A stretch of DNA of 64,000 nucleotides from Bacillus sp. FJAT-29790 (GCF_019039215.1 NZ_JAHNZZ010000001.1:2978985-3042984); one strand, 5' to 3'. Shown: positions 36,465-45,803, numbered from the stretch's first letter. Translations and numbers: made by a program. The notes: generated by a model not told the origin, from the sequence alone.

Positions 36465-36586
36465 TTTAAAGCCCTCCAAATTTAATTATTTCTATAAGAT
36501 TACTAGGTTTAATGATTTGTTCGTGACCGTTTTTACCTTTTCAGGGAGCTTTCGGCACGAATAATCAATAAAATTATGTAGTAATA

Positions 36587-36618
36587 GAAAGACCCCCTCA
36601 TCATAAGAAGAGGGGGTC
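36587..36618 (-). terminator. Riboswitch terminator before metY
   Basis: The stem GGACCCCCTCTT / AAGAGGGGGTC-type (GACCCCCTCATCATAAGAAG on the plus strand) with T run follows the SAM aptamer on the minus strand. It stops transcription when SAM is bound. Confidence 0.8.
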
Positions 36619-36623
36619 CTCAT

Positions 36624-36732
36624 CTTATCTTTCAGGTAATTAATTTACCTGCAGGATTTAGCACCTTTTCAAGCTTTCACTTGAAGGTTGCCGGACTTCA
36701 TCGGGCCTGTTCCCTCCGTCACTCTGGATAAG
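36624..36732 (-). promoter_or_regulatory. SAM-I riboswitch (S-box) controlling metY
   Basis: Read on the minus strand it shows the conserved core CTTATCCAGAGTGACGGAGG, GAACAGGCCCGATGAAGTCC, GGCAACC, AAGGTGCTAAATCCTGC and closing AGATAAG pairing with CTTATC. High SAM should favour the terminator at 36587-36618 and shut off metY and the genes behind it. Confidence 0.93.
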
Positions 36733-36786
36733 AAATATTTTATTTGATTAATGTGTTAATGCGTTAATTCAGTTACTTCATAAAGG

Positions 36787-36815
36787 ATTATAGAATAATT
36801 AATTTTTAAAGTCAA
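36787..36815 (-). promoter_or_regulatory. Sigma-A promoter of the metY riboswitch transcript
   Basis: TTGACT (36815-36810) and TATAAT (36792-36787) on the minus strand with a 17-base spacer, about 55 bases before the aptamer. Confidence 0.75.
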
Positions 36816-36917
36816 TAAAAATTCAAAAAATAATTATATTTCTGAGCCCTTTTTCTAAAGAAGCATTTTTTTATTTTGTAGGAATAACAGGGTAATGGCT
36901 CCAATATTGTTAACAAT

Positions 36918-38006
36918 TTATACAGTTATCGCCTCTTTTATTAACGCTTTTTCCTTTTCTTTAACAAGAGGAATAACTTCTTCGCCAAATCGTTTTAGGT
37001 CCTCTTCATAATGGAAGTGGCCTGTTAGCACAAGGTCTACCCCGATTTTTTTCAGTTCAATAATGCGATCAGCAACTTGTTCAGCAGTACCGATTAGCCC
37101 TGTCTTAAATCCATCATTATACTGAACGAGATCTGCAAATGTTGAATTTGCCCACATTCCCTCATTATTTTGTGTGGATTTACCTGCTTGTTTAACTGCG
37201 TCATTAAAGCCTTTTACAGCTTCTATATCCGCATGACTTACAATTTCTCTGAGCAGCTGAACCGCTTCTTCTTCTGTATCCCTGACAATGGCAAAGCCGT
37301 TAACCGCAAATTTCAATGTGCGCCCCTCAAGATCTGCGAGTTGTTTTACTTCATCAATTTGTTTTTTGAATCCTTCAAGTGTATTTCCATTCATGAAATA
37401 ATAATCAGATACCCTTGCAGCCATTTGCTTTGCAGCTGTCGAGTTTCCACCTTGAAAAATTGGCAAATTGGGACCTTGAACCGGCTTTGGCTTTAAAGGA
37501 GCCTCATTAATTCTGTAAAAATCACCTTTATACGTTGTCGTTTCTTTTGTCCATAATGACCGAAGAACTTCGATGAACTCTTCTGAGCGTCGATATCTTT
37601 CATCATGCTCCAGCCAGTGCTCCCCATAGCCGATAAATTCCTGCTTAAACCAGCCGCTGACAATATTGACAGCCGCTCTCCCATCGCTAATATGATCAAG
37701 TGTTGCCAGCATTTTCGCATAAACACCTGGGTGCCATAAACCGGGATGAACAGCAGAAATTAGTTTTAATTTTTTCGTTACTGAGGCAAGGGCAGAGGCA
37801 AGAGTGATCGCCTCTAATTGATTTTCAGCTCCATAGCTTGCAAAGAAACGAGTTTGTAATAAAGCATAATCGTACCCATTTTCTTCTGCGATTTGAGCAT
37901 ATCTTTTATTAGCTTCAAAGCCCCAATCTGTTCTCTGCGGCAGCTTTGAAACGACAAGTCCTCCACTTACATTTGGTACCCAATAAGCAAATTGAAGATT
38001 TCCCAT
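36918..38006 (-). CDS. sfnG: LLM-class flavin monooxygenase, dimethylsulfone type (SfnG-like)
   Basis: This 362-residue bacterial luciferase-like protein matches SfnG-type FMNH2-dependent monooxygenases: FAYWVPNVSGGLVVSKLPQR, YDYALLQTRFFASYGAENQL, ISAVHPGLWHPGVYAKMLAT, INIVSGWFKQEFIG-like (VNIVSGWFKQEFIGYGEHWL) and IFQGGNSTAAKQMAARVSDY. SfnG oxidises dimethylsulfone to methanesulfinate, giving usable sulfur. It sits behind its own SAM riboswitch, confirming a sulfur-starvation role. The ATG at 38006 has AAAGGGG; the frame continues to 38087 without support. No dedicated flavin reductase is next to it. Confidence 0.88.
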   Translation of the reverse strand: MGNLQFAYWVPNVSGGLVVSKLPQRTDWGFEANKRYAQIAEENGYDYALLQTRFFASYGAENQLEAITLASALASVTKKLKLISAVHPGLWHPGVYAKMLATLDHISDGRAAVNIVSGWFKQEFIGYGEHWLEHDERYRRSEEFIEVLRSLWTKETTTYKGDFYRINEAPLKPKPVQGPNLPIFQGGNSTAAKQMAARVSDYYFMNGNTLEGFKKQIDEVKQLADLEGRTLKFAVNGFAIVRDTEEEAVQLLREIVSHADIEAVKGFNDAVKQAGKSTQNNEGMWANSTFADLVQYNDGFKTGLIGTAEQVADRIIELKKIGVDLVLTGHFHYEEDLKRFGEEVIPLVKEKEKALIKEAITV

Positions 38007-38164
38007 ATTAGTCAACGTCCCCTTTTCATCTAGTAGACGAACGACCCTGACAATGGTAAAATTTAATTGATGACAGGGTGCGTTCATTCTTTTCGCAAGA
38101 TAGCATCTGTTTCATCAGGAAGAGGTGTTGCAGCACCTCTTTTTTTATATACTTTTTGGAAAAA

Positions 38165-38200
38165 TAAAAACCCCCTCTGCTTTAAAGACAGAAGGGGTGC
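38165..38200 (-). terminator. Riboswitch terminator before sfnG
   Basis: On the minus strand CACCCCTTCTG / CAGAGGGGGT is followed by TTTTTATTTT, just after the second SAM aptamer. Confidence 0.8.
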
Positions 38201-38228
38201 GTGAATAAACCAATTCAACAGCGATCCA

Positions 38229-38337
38229 CCTTCTCATCTTCGGAATAGTACTACTCCTCTGAAATTGGCACCGGGCATCGTTATGCTGGTTGCCGAGGCT
38301 TCGCAGGGTCAGTCCCTCCACCTCTCTTGATAAGAAG
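38229..38337 (-). promoter_or_regulatory. SAM-I riboswitch (S-box) controlling sfnG
   Basis: On the minus strand the core reads CTTATCAAGAGAGGTGGAGG, GACTGACCCTGCGAAGCCTC, GGCAACC, CGGTGCCAATTTCAG and closes with GATGAGAAGG. This is an independent second S-box in the same gene block. Confidence 0.92.
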
Positions 38338-38365
38338 AAATGCAATATATAACTCTTTAGAGATG

Positions 38366-38395
38366 ATCATAAACGTTCGATAACCATCCCGTCAA
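38366..38395 (-). promoter_or_regulatory. Promoter of the sfnG riboswitch transcript
   Basis: TTGACG (38395-38390) and TATGAT (38371-38366) with an 18-base spacer on the minus strand, upstream of the aptamer. Confidence 0.6.
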
Positions 38396-38490
38396 TACTT
38401 ATTTTAAAATTTTTGAATATTTAATTAAAGTACTCTTCAAAAATCCTGCATTTTTAGAACATTTTTCGATAGATACCAAGTTTTTTTCAC

Positions 38491-39123
38491 TTAGCTTTCT
38501 AAAGAAAGATCACTAGTGATTTCGATAAAATGTTGAAGGATTTTGGCCGTTAAACCCCAAATCACTTTATCCTCATAGTAAAAAAAGTACTCTTCCATCT
38601 TTCTTGCCTGCCAGTTATAATTTTCACCACCAGGGATATGCTTAAAAGGAAAATCTCTCTCAGGTTCTACCTTAAAATTAACTTGAAATACCTTTGGTTT
38701 TATGTCTTTAAAGAAGGAGAGCGGTACGGTGAAAACCTCTGCCACTTCTGCGGGGTTTGGCCTTATTTCATCCGTCGTTTCGATAAAGCCGACATATGGA
38801 AAGATCATCGTTCCAAAAGGAGAAATCATGTAGTCTAATGGGGAAATATTCGTAATACTGTTCTCACTTATTCCTAGCTCTTCCGACGTCTCACGCACCG
38901 CTGTATGTTGTGCATCTTTGTCACTTTTATCAATTCTCCCCCCTGGGAAACAAATCTCTCCCGGCTGCCTTCTAAGCTGAAATGATCGAACTTCGAACAA
39001 AACGTGAATTTCACCTTTTATATGCACAAGAGGCAGTAAAACCGCATACTTCGAAAATTTTTCACTGTCTAATATGCTAGGTGATCGGTTGGTAAGCTTT
39101 TTGGCTAAATCGTTAATATTCAC
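38491..39123 (-). CDS. NUDIX hydrolase, CoA pyrophosphatase type
   Basis: This protein of about 210 residues carries the CoAse signature LRRQPGEICFPGGRID and the NUDIX box ending HTAVRETSEELGISENSI; the first acidic position of the box is Asp rather than Glu. It also has GTMIFPYVGFIETTDEIRPN. Family members split CoA or other nucleoside diphosphates. I prefer the GTG at 39123, which has GGGAGG 8 bases upstream; the ATG at 39138 contains that site. It appears monocistronic. Confidence 0.85.
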   Translation of the reverse strand: MNINDLAKKLTNRSPSILDSEKFSKYAVLLPLVHIKGEIHVLFEVRSFQLRRQPGEICFPGGRIDKSDKDAQHTAVRETSEELGISENSITNISPLDYMISPFGTMIFPYVGFIETTDEIRPNPAEVAEVFTVPLSFFKDIKPKVFQVNFKVEPERDFPFKHIPGGENYNWQARKMEEYFFYYEDKVIWGLTAKILQHFIEITSDLSLES

Positions 39124-39572
39124 TCTTTCACCTCCCATAGGTCAAAAAAACAAACAGTTTTTTAACTATTAATATAACTCTATTATTTTATTATAATACG
39201 AGAGCTGCTTAAAGTTAATAAATAAGGGATTCGGAAAATAATGTTATATCCCGTCGCACATTACATTTTAACCATTTCGAATGTGATTCTTAGTGCTTTC
39301 AATAATCACATCTTAGTTCTTTGTTTGATAAAATATAGGGATTTAGATTTATATGGTGGGTAGTTTAACAAGTAATTCAAATTATATACAGAGAATTAGA
39401 TGTATTAAGGAGGAATTTCGGTGAAGAAAACGTGGTTTCATTAGTGGGTGGTTTAATAATTGGAATGCTCTCACTTACTGGGTAGAGCAAAATAACGAGG
39501 ACAAAAATAAAATGATAAATTTAGGAGGGGCACCTTAAGCATAACAGAGCAGATCTTCACTAGGTATTTCGG
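39124..39572. other. Gap between the NUDIX gene and the small ORF
   Basis: The region is AT-rich. Around 39408-39490 on the plus strand there is AAGGAGGAATTTCG followed by a GTG and a seven-codon frame. A shifted frame reads VVSLVGGLIIGMLSLTG, looking like a frameshifted small membrane peptide. Nothing else is recognised. Confidence 0.3.
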
Positions 39573-39755
39573 TTAATAAATATTTATAATACCAGATAAT
39601 TGGATGGAGAAAATCTTTTGTTTTTCGTCTTTCAAAGAAAGTATTTGTTCTTTTAAATTAAGGCTATACACGCGACCTTTACACGTTTGCAGCGATCCAC
39701 TTTTATAATAGTCAATAGTAAGTAGTCGATTTTCTGTCAGTTTTTTCAAATACAT
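39573..39755 (-). CDS. Small protein of 60 aa, YolD-like in appearance
   Basis: A 60-residue frame, MYLKKLTENRLLTIDYYKSG with GRVYSLNLKEQILSLKDEKQ, has the strong ribosome site GAGGAGGATATTT, so it is probably translated. Its alternating hydrophobic beta-strand pattern (I-D-Y-Y, G-R-V-Y-S, Q-I-L-S-L, I-I-N-I) recalls the small beta-barrel of YolD-like proteins, but similarity is weak. The function is unknown. Confidence 0.6.
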   Translation of the reverse strand: MYLKKLTENRLLTIDYYKSGSLQTCKGRVYSLNLKEQILSLKDEKQKIFSIQLSGIINIY

Positions 39756-40167
39756 AAATATCCTCCTCTATATATTTTATGTGATTAAAAAAATCCATTT
39801 ACAGATTATTGATCATTTTTTTAACCAATTTAATTGTATAATTAGTAGTTTAAGATAATATGAAGATGACGTTAAAGATTTGTATAAATAAAAGTAAAGT
39901 CTTTATTATCCAACAAATTTTCATGCCTTTCAAAAAAAAGACAAGTTAAACTTTAAAGTTCAATAAAGTGAGTTTTAGAGGCAGCTTCTTCTTTAGCGAA
40001 GTAAAAATTGTCAAAGCAGTAAACGGGCTATAGAGAAATATAATTTAACAAAATAAATAAAAAACCGCTAAGTTGGTTAAATCCTAGCGGTTCCAATATC
40101 ATCTTGTATTATTTCTCCAAAATATAAAAGTATTGAAGAGTGAGTTTAAAGTATGCTGACATCTTCT
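39756..40167. other. Gap with a terminator, otherwise empty
   Basis: A stem AACCGCTAAG / CTAGCGGTT with T run on the minus strand (40059-40094) terminates the cyclodeaminase operon. The rest is AT-rich without a recognisable gene or repeat. Confidence 0.5.
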
Positions 40168-41157
40168 TTACATTTTTACTTTTTCACCGACTCCTAGCTG
40201 GACTGCTTTTTGATAGACACTTTGTGCAACCATTGTGTCTAAATAGCCAATCCCAACCGACTTATAAAAAGTGATTTCGTCATTATTTGTCCGTCCTTCT
40301 TTCTCACCGCTCAAAATATCCCCAATTTCACCATAGATAGACTCTTCATTCCATAACCCTTTTTCAAGAGGAACAAGAAAATCTCCCGCTTCATGAAGAG
40401 CTCCCTCTCTTGTGTCAACAACGATTTTATCGCTTTTATATAGGGTCTGAACGTCAACTTCTTGCATATGCGGCTGATAAGAGCCAATTGCATTAATATG
40501 GGTCCCTAGTTTTATGACATTTCCGTCAAAAAGAGGCGTTGATGATTTAGAACTGCATATGACAATATCGGCGGCCCTAACAGCATCATCCGGATTCTGT
40601 TCAACGATTATTTCACCTTCCCAATCCGTGAATAAATCGGCAATTTCCTCCTTAAACCTTTCAGCCTTTTCAAAGGTTCGATTATAAAGGATGATCTGGT
40701 CAAGGTCTCTTACGGCCATGATCGCTTGAATTTGACCAATCGCCTGAGCTCCACATCCTAAAACAGCGCAAACGCGTGAGTCTTTCCGTGCCAAATATTT
40801 TGTCGCCACCCCGCTTGATGCACCTGTTCTTAAAACGGTCAGATAGCTCGCATCCATCATCGCCACATGCCTGCCCGTCTTCGCTTCTGTTAAAAGAGTA
40901 ATGCTCTGAAGCACTTTTATCCCCTGCTCAGCGTTCTTTGGAAAAATACTGACTACTTTAACCGCCGTAAAATCCACCGGCTCAATATAAGATGGCATAT
41001 ATAATGTTTCTGCATCCATTTTTTCATGGGGAACCGACATTCGAATCGGTGCGATCACTTTTCCTTCTACCCCAAACATGAAAGCTTTCTCTACATCGTC
41101 TATACAATCATCCATTCTATAAATCTCTCGAATCGTTTGTTCATTTAAAATTAACAT
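40168..41157 (-). CDS. Ornithine cyclodeaminase / mu-crystallin family protein
   Basis: This 329-residue NAD(P)-binding enzyme has SVPHEKMDAETLYMPSYI, LTVLRTGASSGVATKYLARK, VCAVLGCGAQAIGQIQAIMA (Rossmann), ADIVICSSKSSTPLF and HINAIGSYQPHMQEVD. The family includes ornithine cyclodeaminase, alanine dehydrogenase and ketimine/delta-1-piperideine-2-carboxylate reductases. The exact substrate cannot be told. It overlaps the upstream MBL-hydrolase gene by 7 bases, so the two form one operon. Ribosome site AGGAGGACCAGGCAAGT lies inside the upstream gene. Confidence 0.88.
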   Translation of the reverse strand: MLILNEQTIREIYRMDDCIDDVEKAFMFGVEGKVIAPIRMSVPHEKMDAETLYMPSYIEPVDFTAVKVVSIFPKNAEQGIKVLQSITLLTEAKTGRHVAMMDASYLTVLRTGASSGVATKYLARKDSRVCAVLGCGAQAIGQIQAIMAVRDLDQIILYNRTFEKAERFKEEIADLFTDWEGEIIVEQNPDDAVRAADIVICSSKSSTPLFDGNVIKLGTHINAIGSYQPHMQEVDVQTLYKSDKIVVDTREGALHEAGDFLVPLEKGLWNEESIYGEIGDILSGEKEGRTNNDEITFYKSVGIGYLDTMVAQSVYQKAVQLGVGEKVKM

Positions 41158-42119
41158 ACTTGCCTGGTCCTCCTCCTGAAATAATCTATAACCCCCATTG
41201 AACCTACCGTTAAATCTAGTTTGATAATTTCATAAATATCTTGCTCTAACGAAACATTTTTTTCAGTCAAGTAGCTGCTAACTTCTTCAAACAATGCTTG
41301 AAATAAAGCATCATTTTTCTCATCCTCTGTAGAATTCAAATTTTGAAGCCATACTTTTTCACCTGTAGCCATGAATTTGGGAAGCCAAAATCTAATTTGT
41401 TCAGAAACACGATGAGGATTTGTTGACATTCCATAGTGCCCGAAATAAATTCGATCAATTTTTAGTGCCTCAATCCTTTCAAGTGACTGCAGCATTGCTT
41501 CGGGGTCAAATTGATTAGGTGAAGTGGATGGCAAGTATAATTCAACGCCCTGCGGCAATAGCTGTGGATAGAAAACACCGATTGTATCTCCAGTAAATAC
41601 CCCGTTGCTAAATGAATCATGAATGGAAAAATGATGTTTTGCATGGCCGGGAGTATCCATAAAAGTAAGCGTGCGGTTTTCTCCAATTTGTAGCGTATCA
41701 CCATCTTCTTTTACAACTAATCGATCCTCAGGTACCGGTAAAATCGGATCAAATAGCACATCAAATTGCGAACCATAGACTGCCTTTGCACCTTGGATTA
41801 GCCTGGATGGATCAGCTAGATGCCGTTCTCCACGGGGATGAACAATCACATGTGCATTCGGACAGCTTTCAAGAAGTAATCCCACACCTCCTGCATGATC
41901 AAGATGAATATGGGTCACAATAATATTTTTGATATCTTTCGGATCAATCCCCAGTAATTCCAACCCTTTCAGTAAATAAGGAATTGATGGACTTGCACTC
42001 GTTTCGATAATCGTTAATTCCTCTTCATGAAGGACATATGTACCTGTTCTCTTTTCTTTTCCAAGATCAAACAAATCTATTAGTGATACACCTAAGCCAA
42101 GATCCTTTGTTTTTTGCAA
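41151..42119 (-). CDS. MBL-fold metallo-hydrolase
   Basis: This 322-residue protein has the zinc-binding motif NIIVTHIHLDHAGGVGLLLE, a second histidine at HVIVHPRGERHLADPSRLI, MDTPGHAKHHFSIHDS and a late DRIYFGHYGM. It is probably a hydrolase of a thioester, lactone or related small substrate. The frame begins with TTG (42119), preceded by AAGGTGG 10 bases upstream; a later start is possible. Translational coupling to the cyclodeaminase suggests a common amino-acid-derived substrate. Confidence 0.85.
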   Translation of the reverse strand: MQKTKDLGLGVSLIDLFDLGKEKRTGTYVLHEEELTIIETSASPSIPYLLKGLELLGIDPKDIKNIIVTHIHLDHAGGVGLLLESCPNAHVIVHPRGERHLADPSRLIQGAKAVYGSQFDVLFDPILPVPEDRLVVKEDGDTLQIGENRTLTFMDTPGHAKHHFSIHDSFSNGVFTGDTIGVFYPQLLPQGVELYLPSTSPNQFDPEAMLQSLERIEALKIDRIYFGHYGMSTNPHRVSEQIRFWLPKFMATGEKVWLQNLNSTEDEKNDALFQALFEEVSSYLTEKNVSLEQDIYEIIKLDLTVGSMGVIDYFRRRTRQVC

Positions 42120-42550
42120 GTTACTTACGCCACCTTTCTTTTATTAGGTCAAACATTTACTAATTGCTTCTTTTATTTCTACCCGTCTCCTTTATCAAGA
42201 TGGAATTTTGTTCTGAAGCCAATTATACCATTATTCACCATTATTTTTCGAATGTTCTGAATGAAACGAACAATCATTTTGTATCCTATTTTTTGATCAA
42301 ACTATCTCGCACGGTATGCATGCGTTCAGCTACGTTTTAAAAGGTTCTATTTTACTCCATACATTATTGACATTAACTTTTCTAAAAAAGTACCGCCCTT
42401 ACTGTCATTTCTGTTATCTTTTAATTAAACTAGCGTGCTTATTAAATCTTTTCCAGGTTAAATTAAATCTTTTAATCTAGGAAATTTCCAATTTAATATT
42501 TTCCATTATAATCCATTTTTTACCTTATATTTTCTAAACGGATAATATTT
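42120..42550. other. Gap upstream of the lysine riboswitch
   Basis: AT-rich sequence of more than 400 bases between divergent genes. No convincing ORF, repeat or RNA structure was seen. Confidence 0.4.
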
Positions 42551-42553
42551 ACA

Positions 42554-42582
42554 TTGACTACTTTTTATATAGTTTGTATTCT
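42554..42582 (+). promoter_or_regulatory. Promoter of the lysine riboswitch
   Basis: TTGACT (42554-42559) and TATTCT (42577-42582) with a 17-base spacer, about 35 bases before the aptamer. Confidence 0.65.
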
Positions 42583-42616
42583 AATGTATGTAATTTAATA
42601 ATTATTCCTCATCAGC

Positions 42617-42772
42617 ACAGGTGAGGTAGAGGTTGCGATTGTTATGAGTAAATCGGATGAGAGTCAGGGAACTCGACGATGACGATTTGAAAGGGACTGT
42701 CGCCGAAGCGCCATTATTCTCTGGTTATGGCAGCTGGGTCTGTATCCGAATAGGTGCAGAACTGTCATAGTT
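42617..42772 (+). promoter_or_regulatory. Lysine riboswitch (L-box)
   Basis: The conserved aptamer segments are all visible in order: GTGAGGTAGAGGTTGCGATT, AGTCAGGGAACTCGACGATG, AAAGGGACTGTCGCCGAAGC, GGCAGCTGGGTCTGTATCCG and GTGCAGAACTGTCATAG. A terminator (CACCG / CGGTG plus T run, 42821-42842) follows. Bound lysine should stop transcription of the permease gene. Confidence 0.93.
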
Positions 42773-42820
42773 TTTACTATGAAGAACTATCCAAATGGTC
42801 TGATGCGGTTATGAATATCG

Positions 42821-42842
42821 CACCGTCATCCGGTGTTTTTTT
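42821..42842 (+). terminator. Terminator of the lysine riboswitch
   Basis: The short stem CACCG / CGGTG plus eight T sits between aptamer and permease gene. Confidence 0.7.
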
Positions 42843-42931
42843 TATGCCTTTGATAGACGACAACATGGAAGCAATCGAATCAGCTCGGCTCCTAGACAAC
42901 GATGAAAAACAACAAGAAAGGAGAATATAAT

Positions 42932-44359
42932 ATGGAAAATAAAAATAAACTCGGTTTATGGATCCTTACCGCCCTTGTCGTCGGCAATATGGTCGGTTCA
43001 GGAATTTTCATGCTGCCTCGTTCGTTATCAGAAATAGCAAGTCCGGCAGGTGTTATTGCTGCTTGGACTATAACAGGATTCGGCGTTCTTTTGACAGCTT
43101 TAGTATTTGGGAATTTAGCTTTAAGAAAGCCGAACTTATCTGGCGGTCCTCAATTATATGCAAAAGAATTATTTAAATCAGGCTCGCAGGCATCGCTCTT
43201 ATCTGGCTTTATGGCTTCATGGGGATACTGGATTGGGAATATGGCGGGAAATATTGCCATTATTACTACTTTTGCAGGGTATTTATCTACTTTCTTCCCT
43301 ATCCTAACGAATCAGACCGAATTGTTCACAATCGGTTCCTTTACATTAAGAATCGGGAACGCTTTAACATTTTTAGTTTGTACGATTCTATTATGGAGTA
43401 CCCATTTAATTATATTAAAAGGATTAGAAAATGCCGGTAAATTAAACCTTGTTGCTACAGCAGCTAAAGTGCTCGGCTTCTTCCTGTTTATACTGGTTGG
43501 CCTTTTTGCTTTCCAAAAAGCGAATATCGTTCCGTTCACAGCACCAAGATTAGATGGAAACGGAGAAACAATCGGCTTGTTAGGCCAAATTAGTAAAGCG
43601 GCAGTCACAACTCTTTGGGCATTTATCGGAGTAGAATCAGCAGTCGTATTTTCATCAAGAGCAAAAAAACAAAGCTACGTTAAGCGGGCGACAATCTTAG
43701 GTTTATTTATAGCCTTGGCCATTTACATCGCAATCAACACACTTGTAATGGGAATGTTAAGTCAAGATGCCATTATTCATTCCGAAAAACCGTTAATTGA
43801 TGCCATCCAGACAGTATTAGGTCCAATTGGCGGAAAAATGCTAGCCGCAATCGGTTTAATTAGCCTTTTTGGCTCGACAATCGGATGGATTATGTTAAGC
43901 TCAGAAATCCCATATCAAGCAGCAAAACAAGGATTATTTATTCCTGCGTTCTTAAAAGAAAATAAAAACGGCCTACCTATCTTTTCGCTTATCGTAACAA
44001 ATTGTCTTGGTCAGTTATTTATTTTTTCAACTATCTCGAATTCCATTTCAGCAGCTTTTGAATTTATTACTTATATTGCAACACTTTCGTATTTAATTCC
44101 ATATTTTATTTCTTCCGTCTTCCAGTTAAAGCTGGTCATTACCGGAGAGACTTACGACTGCACTAGAAGCAAAGTGATAGATGGCACGATCGCAATTCTT
44201 TCCACCCTGTATTCAACATGGGTGATTATTGCTGGAACTTCAGATATGAAGACTTTTACTTTTGGTATGCTATTACTGGCAAGTGGAATACTATTTTACA
44301 AACAGCTAAAAAAGCAGCCTGAAAAATCCAAAAGCATTTCTAAAAGGATGGTTTCCTAA
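42932..44359 (+). CDS. APC-family basic amino acid permease, lysine-riboswitch controlled
   Basis: This 475-residue membrane protein has about 12 helices and APC motifs: LWILTALVVGNMVGSGIFML (first helix, substrate backbone site), AAWTITGFGVLLTALVFGNL, AFIGVESAVVFSSRAKKQSY. It resembles arginine/ornithine antiporter-like permeases such as YvsH. The lysine riboswitch upstream assigns lysine uptake as its likely job. The ATG at 42932 follows AAAGGAG; an upstream ATG at 42902 lacks this spacing. A strong terminator follows at 44438. Confidence 0.9.
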   Translation: MENKNKLGLWILTALVVGNMVGSGIFMLPRSLSEIASPAGVIAAWTITGFGVLLTALVFGNLALRKPNLSGGPQLYAKELFKSGSQASLLSGFMASWGYWIGNMAGNIAIITTFAGYLSTFFPILTNQTELFTIGSFTLRIGNALTFLVCTILLWSTHLIILKGLENAGKLNLVATAAKVLGFFLFILVGLFAFQKANIVPFTAPRLDGNGETIGLLGQISKAAVTTLWAFIGVESAVVFSSRAKKQSYVKRATILGLFIALAIYIAINTLVMGMLSQDAIIHSEKPLIDAIQTVLGPIGGKMLAAIGLISLFGSTIGWIMLSSEIPYQAAKQGLFIPAFLKENKNGLPIFSLIVTNCLGQLFIFSTISNSISAAFEFITYIATLSYLIPYFISSVFQLKLVITGETYDCTRSKVIDGTIAILSTLYSTWVIIAGTSDMKTFTFGMLLLASGILFYKQLKKQPEKSKSISKRMVS

Positions 44360-44437
44360 TAAATGTTGAGGTCTTTTTTTCCGTAGGATCCATTTATTCA
44401 TATTTACGAGCAATCAATTGAATATAAATAACAAAAA

Positions 44438-44484
44438 AAGGGACTCGCTCAAGGTGTTAAAGCCTTGAGTAAGTCCCTTTTTTG
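44438..44484. terminator. Terminator after the lysine permease
   Basis: The long stem AGGGACTCGCTCAAGG / CCTTGAGTAAGTCCCTTTTT ends with T tracts on both sides. Confidence 0.8.
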
Positions 44485-44610
44485 ATTTAAATTAGGACTT
44501 GCATATCAAAGATCCTAATTTTTTTGCTTCTACTTAGCGGAGAAAAAGCTTCCAGTAATTATTGATACTCAGAACCAATATCTAGTGCCTTTTTTATCCG
44601 TTTAAAGTGG

Positions 44611-44635
44611 AAAAGAGAGGTCTCCCTCTCTTTTT
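44611..44635 (-). terminator. Terminator of yhbH
   Basis: The stem AAAAGAGAGG / CCTCTCTTTTT overlaps the end of yhbH. Confidence 0.65.
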
Positions 44636-45803
44636 ATGCATACATCTTATTCTCTTCATTCTTAAAAAAGCTCTTCATCGCATGGAATACGTCGACTTTT
44701 TGCTTGAGGATATAGTAGCGGAAGTCTTCATTTTTGATGTTTTTATAAGCGGACATGAGGGTACTGTGGCGGTTATACTGGTTTACCTCACCATAGCCAA
44801 ACATATTCGATACTTTCATCAGCTCCTCAACGAGCTTTACGCAGCGGGCATTGTCAGATGTTAAGTTGTCACCGTCTGAAAAATGGAATGGGTAAATATT
44901 ATATTTGCGTGGGTTGTATTTAGCCTCGATCAGCTCTAGGGCTTTCCGGTAGGCAGATGAACAAATGGTTCCTCCGCTTTCTCCCTTGGAAAAGAAATCT
45001 TCCTCCGAAACGACTCTTGCTTCCGTATGGTGAGCGATGAATTCAATTTCAACCGTTTCATATTTCGTTCGTAAAAACCTCGTCATCCAGAAGAAGAAGC
45101 TTCTCGCCATATACTTCTCCCATATTCCCATCGAACCGCTCGTATCCATCATAGCTAAAACAACTGCTTTTGAATCCGGCTTAATTACTTCATTCCATGT
45201 CTTAAACTTTAAGTCCTCCTGAAATATCGGATGGAAACTCGGCTTTCCGGTCATTGCATTTCTCTTAAACGCTGTCATCATCGTCCGCTTTTTATCAATA
45301 TTCCCCATTAAACCTGTTTTTCGAATATCATTAAATTCAATGTTTTCAACACGATGTTCATCCTGTTCCTTTTTCTTCAAATTAGGAAGCTCCAGTTGCT
45401 TAAAAAGTGCCTCCTCGATTTCCATAAGTGATACTTCGGCTTCAAAGTAATCCTCACCAGGCTGGTCACCTGCACCTTGCCCTTTTCCTGGTCCCTTTTG
45501 GCCCCCTGATCCATCACGTGCTACTACATCGCCTATTTGGCTCTCACCATCACCCTGGCCCACATGTTTGTTTTTATCATAGTTATAACGAATTTTATAT
45601 TCGTCTAGTGAACGAATTGGAATTTTTACTACTTCTCGCCCATTCGACATCACAATACTTTCTTCTGTTATTAGATCAGGTAAATTATTGCGTATGGCAT
45701 CCTGTACTTTTTCTTGATGGCGCTGCTGGTCATCATGGCCTTTGCGATGGAGGGACCAATCTTCTTGGGAAATCACAAACTGATGGTTATTAACATCGGT
45801 CAT
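44634..45803 (-). CDS. yhbH: YhbH sporulation protein (DUF444, von Willebrand-like)
   Basis: This 389-residue protein is a DUF444 member: [20 protein letters not shown], a Gly/Gln-rich linker ([20 protein letters not shown]), and a VWA-like metal site [20 protein letters not shown]. It matches B. subtilis YhbH and E. coli YeaH. DUF444 proteins work with the PrkA-type kinase and SpoVR/YcgB; in Bacillus YhbH acts in sporulation under mother-cell control. The prkA gene is upstream on the same strand but has its own terminator. The ribosome site is AGGAGGGCTTTAA. Confidence 0.92.
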   Translation of the reverse strand: MTDVNNHQFVISQEDWSLHRKGHDDQQRHQEKVQDAIRNNLPDLITEESIVMSNGREVVKIPIRSLDEYKIRYNYDKNKHVGQGDGESQIGDVVARDGSGGQKGPGKGQGAGDQPGEDYFEAEVSLMEIEEALFKQLELPNLKKKEQDEHRVENIEFNDIRKTGLMGNIDKKRTMMTAFKRNAMTGKPSFHPIFQEDLKFKTWNEVIKPDSKAVVLAMMDTSGSMGIWEKYMARSFFFWMTRFLRTKYETVEIEFIAHHTEARVVSEEDFFSKGESGGTICSSAYRKALELIEAKYNPRKYNIYPFHFSDGDNLTSDNARCVKLVEELMKVSNMFGYGEVNQYNRHSTLMSAYKNIKNEDFRYYILKQKVDVFHAMKSFFKNEENKMYA

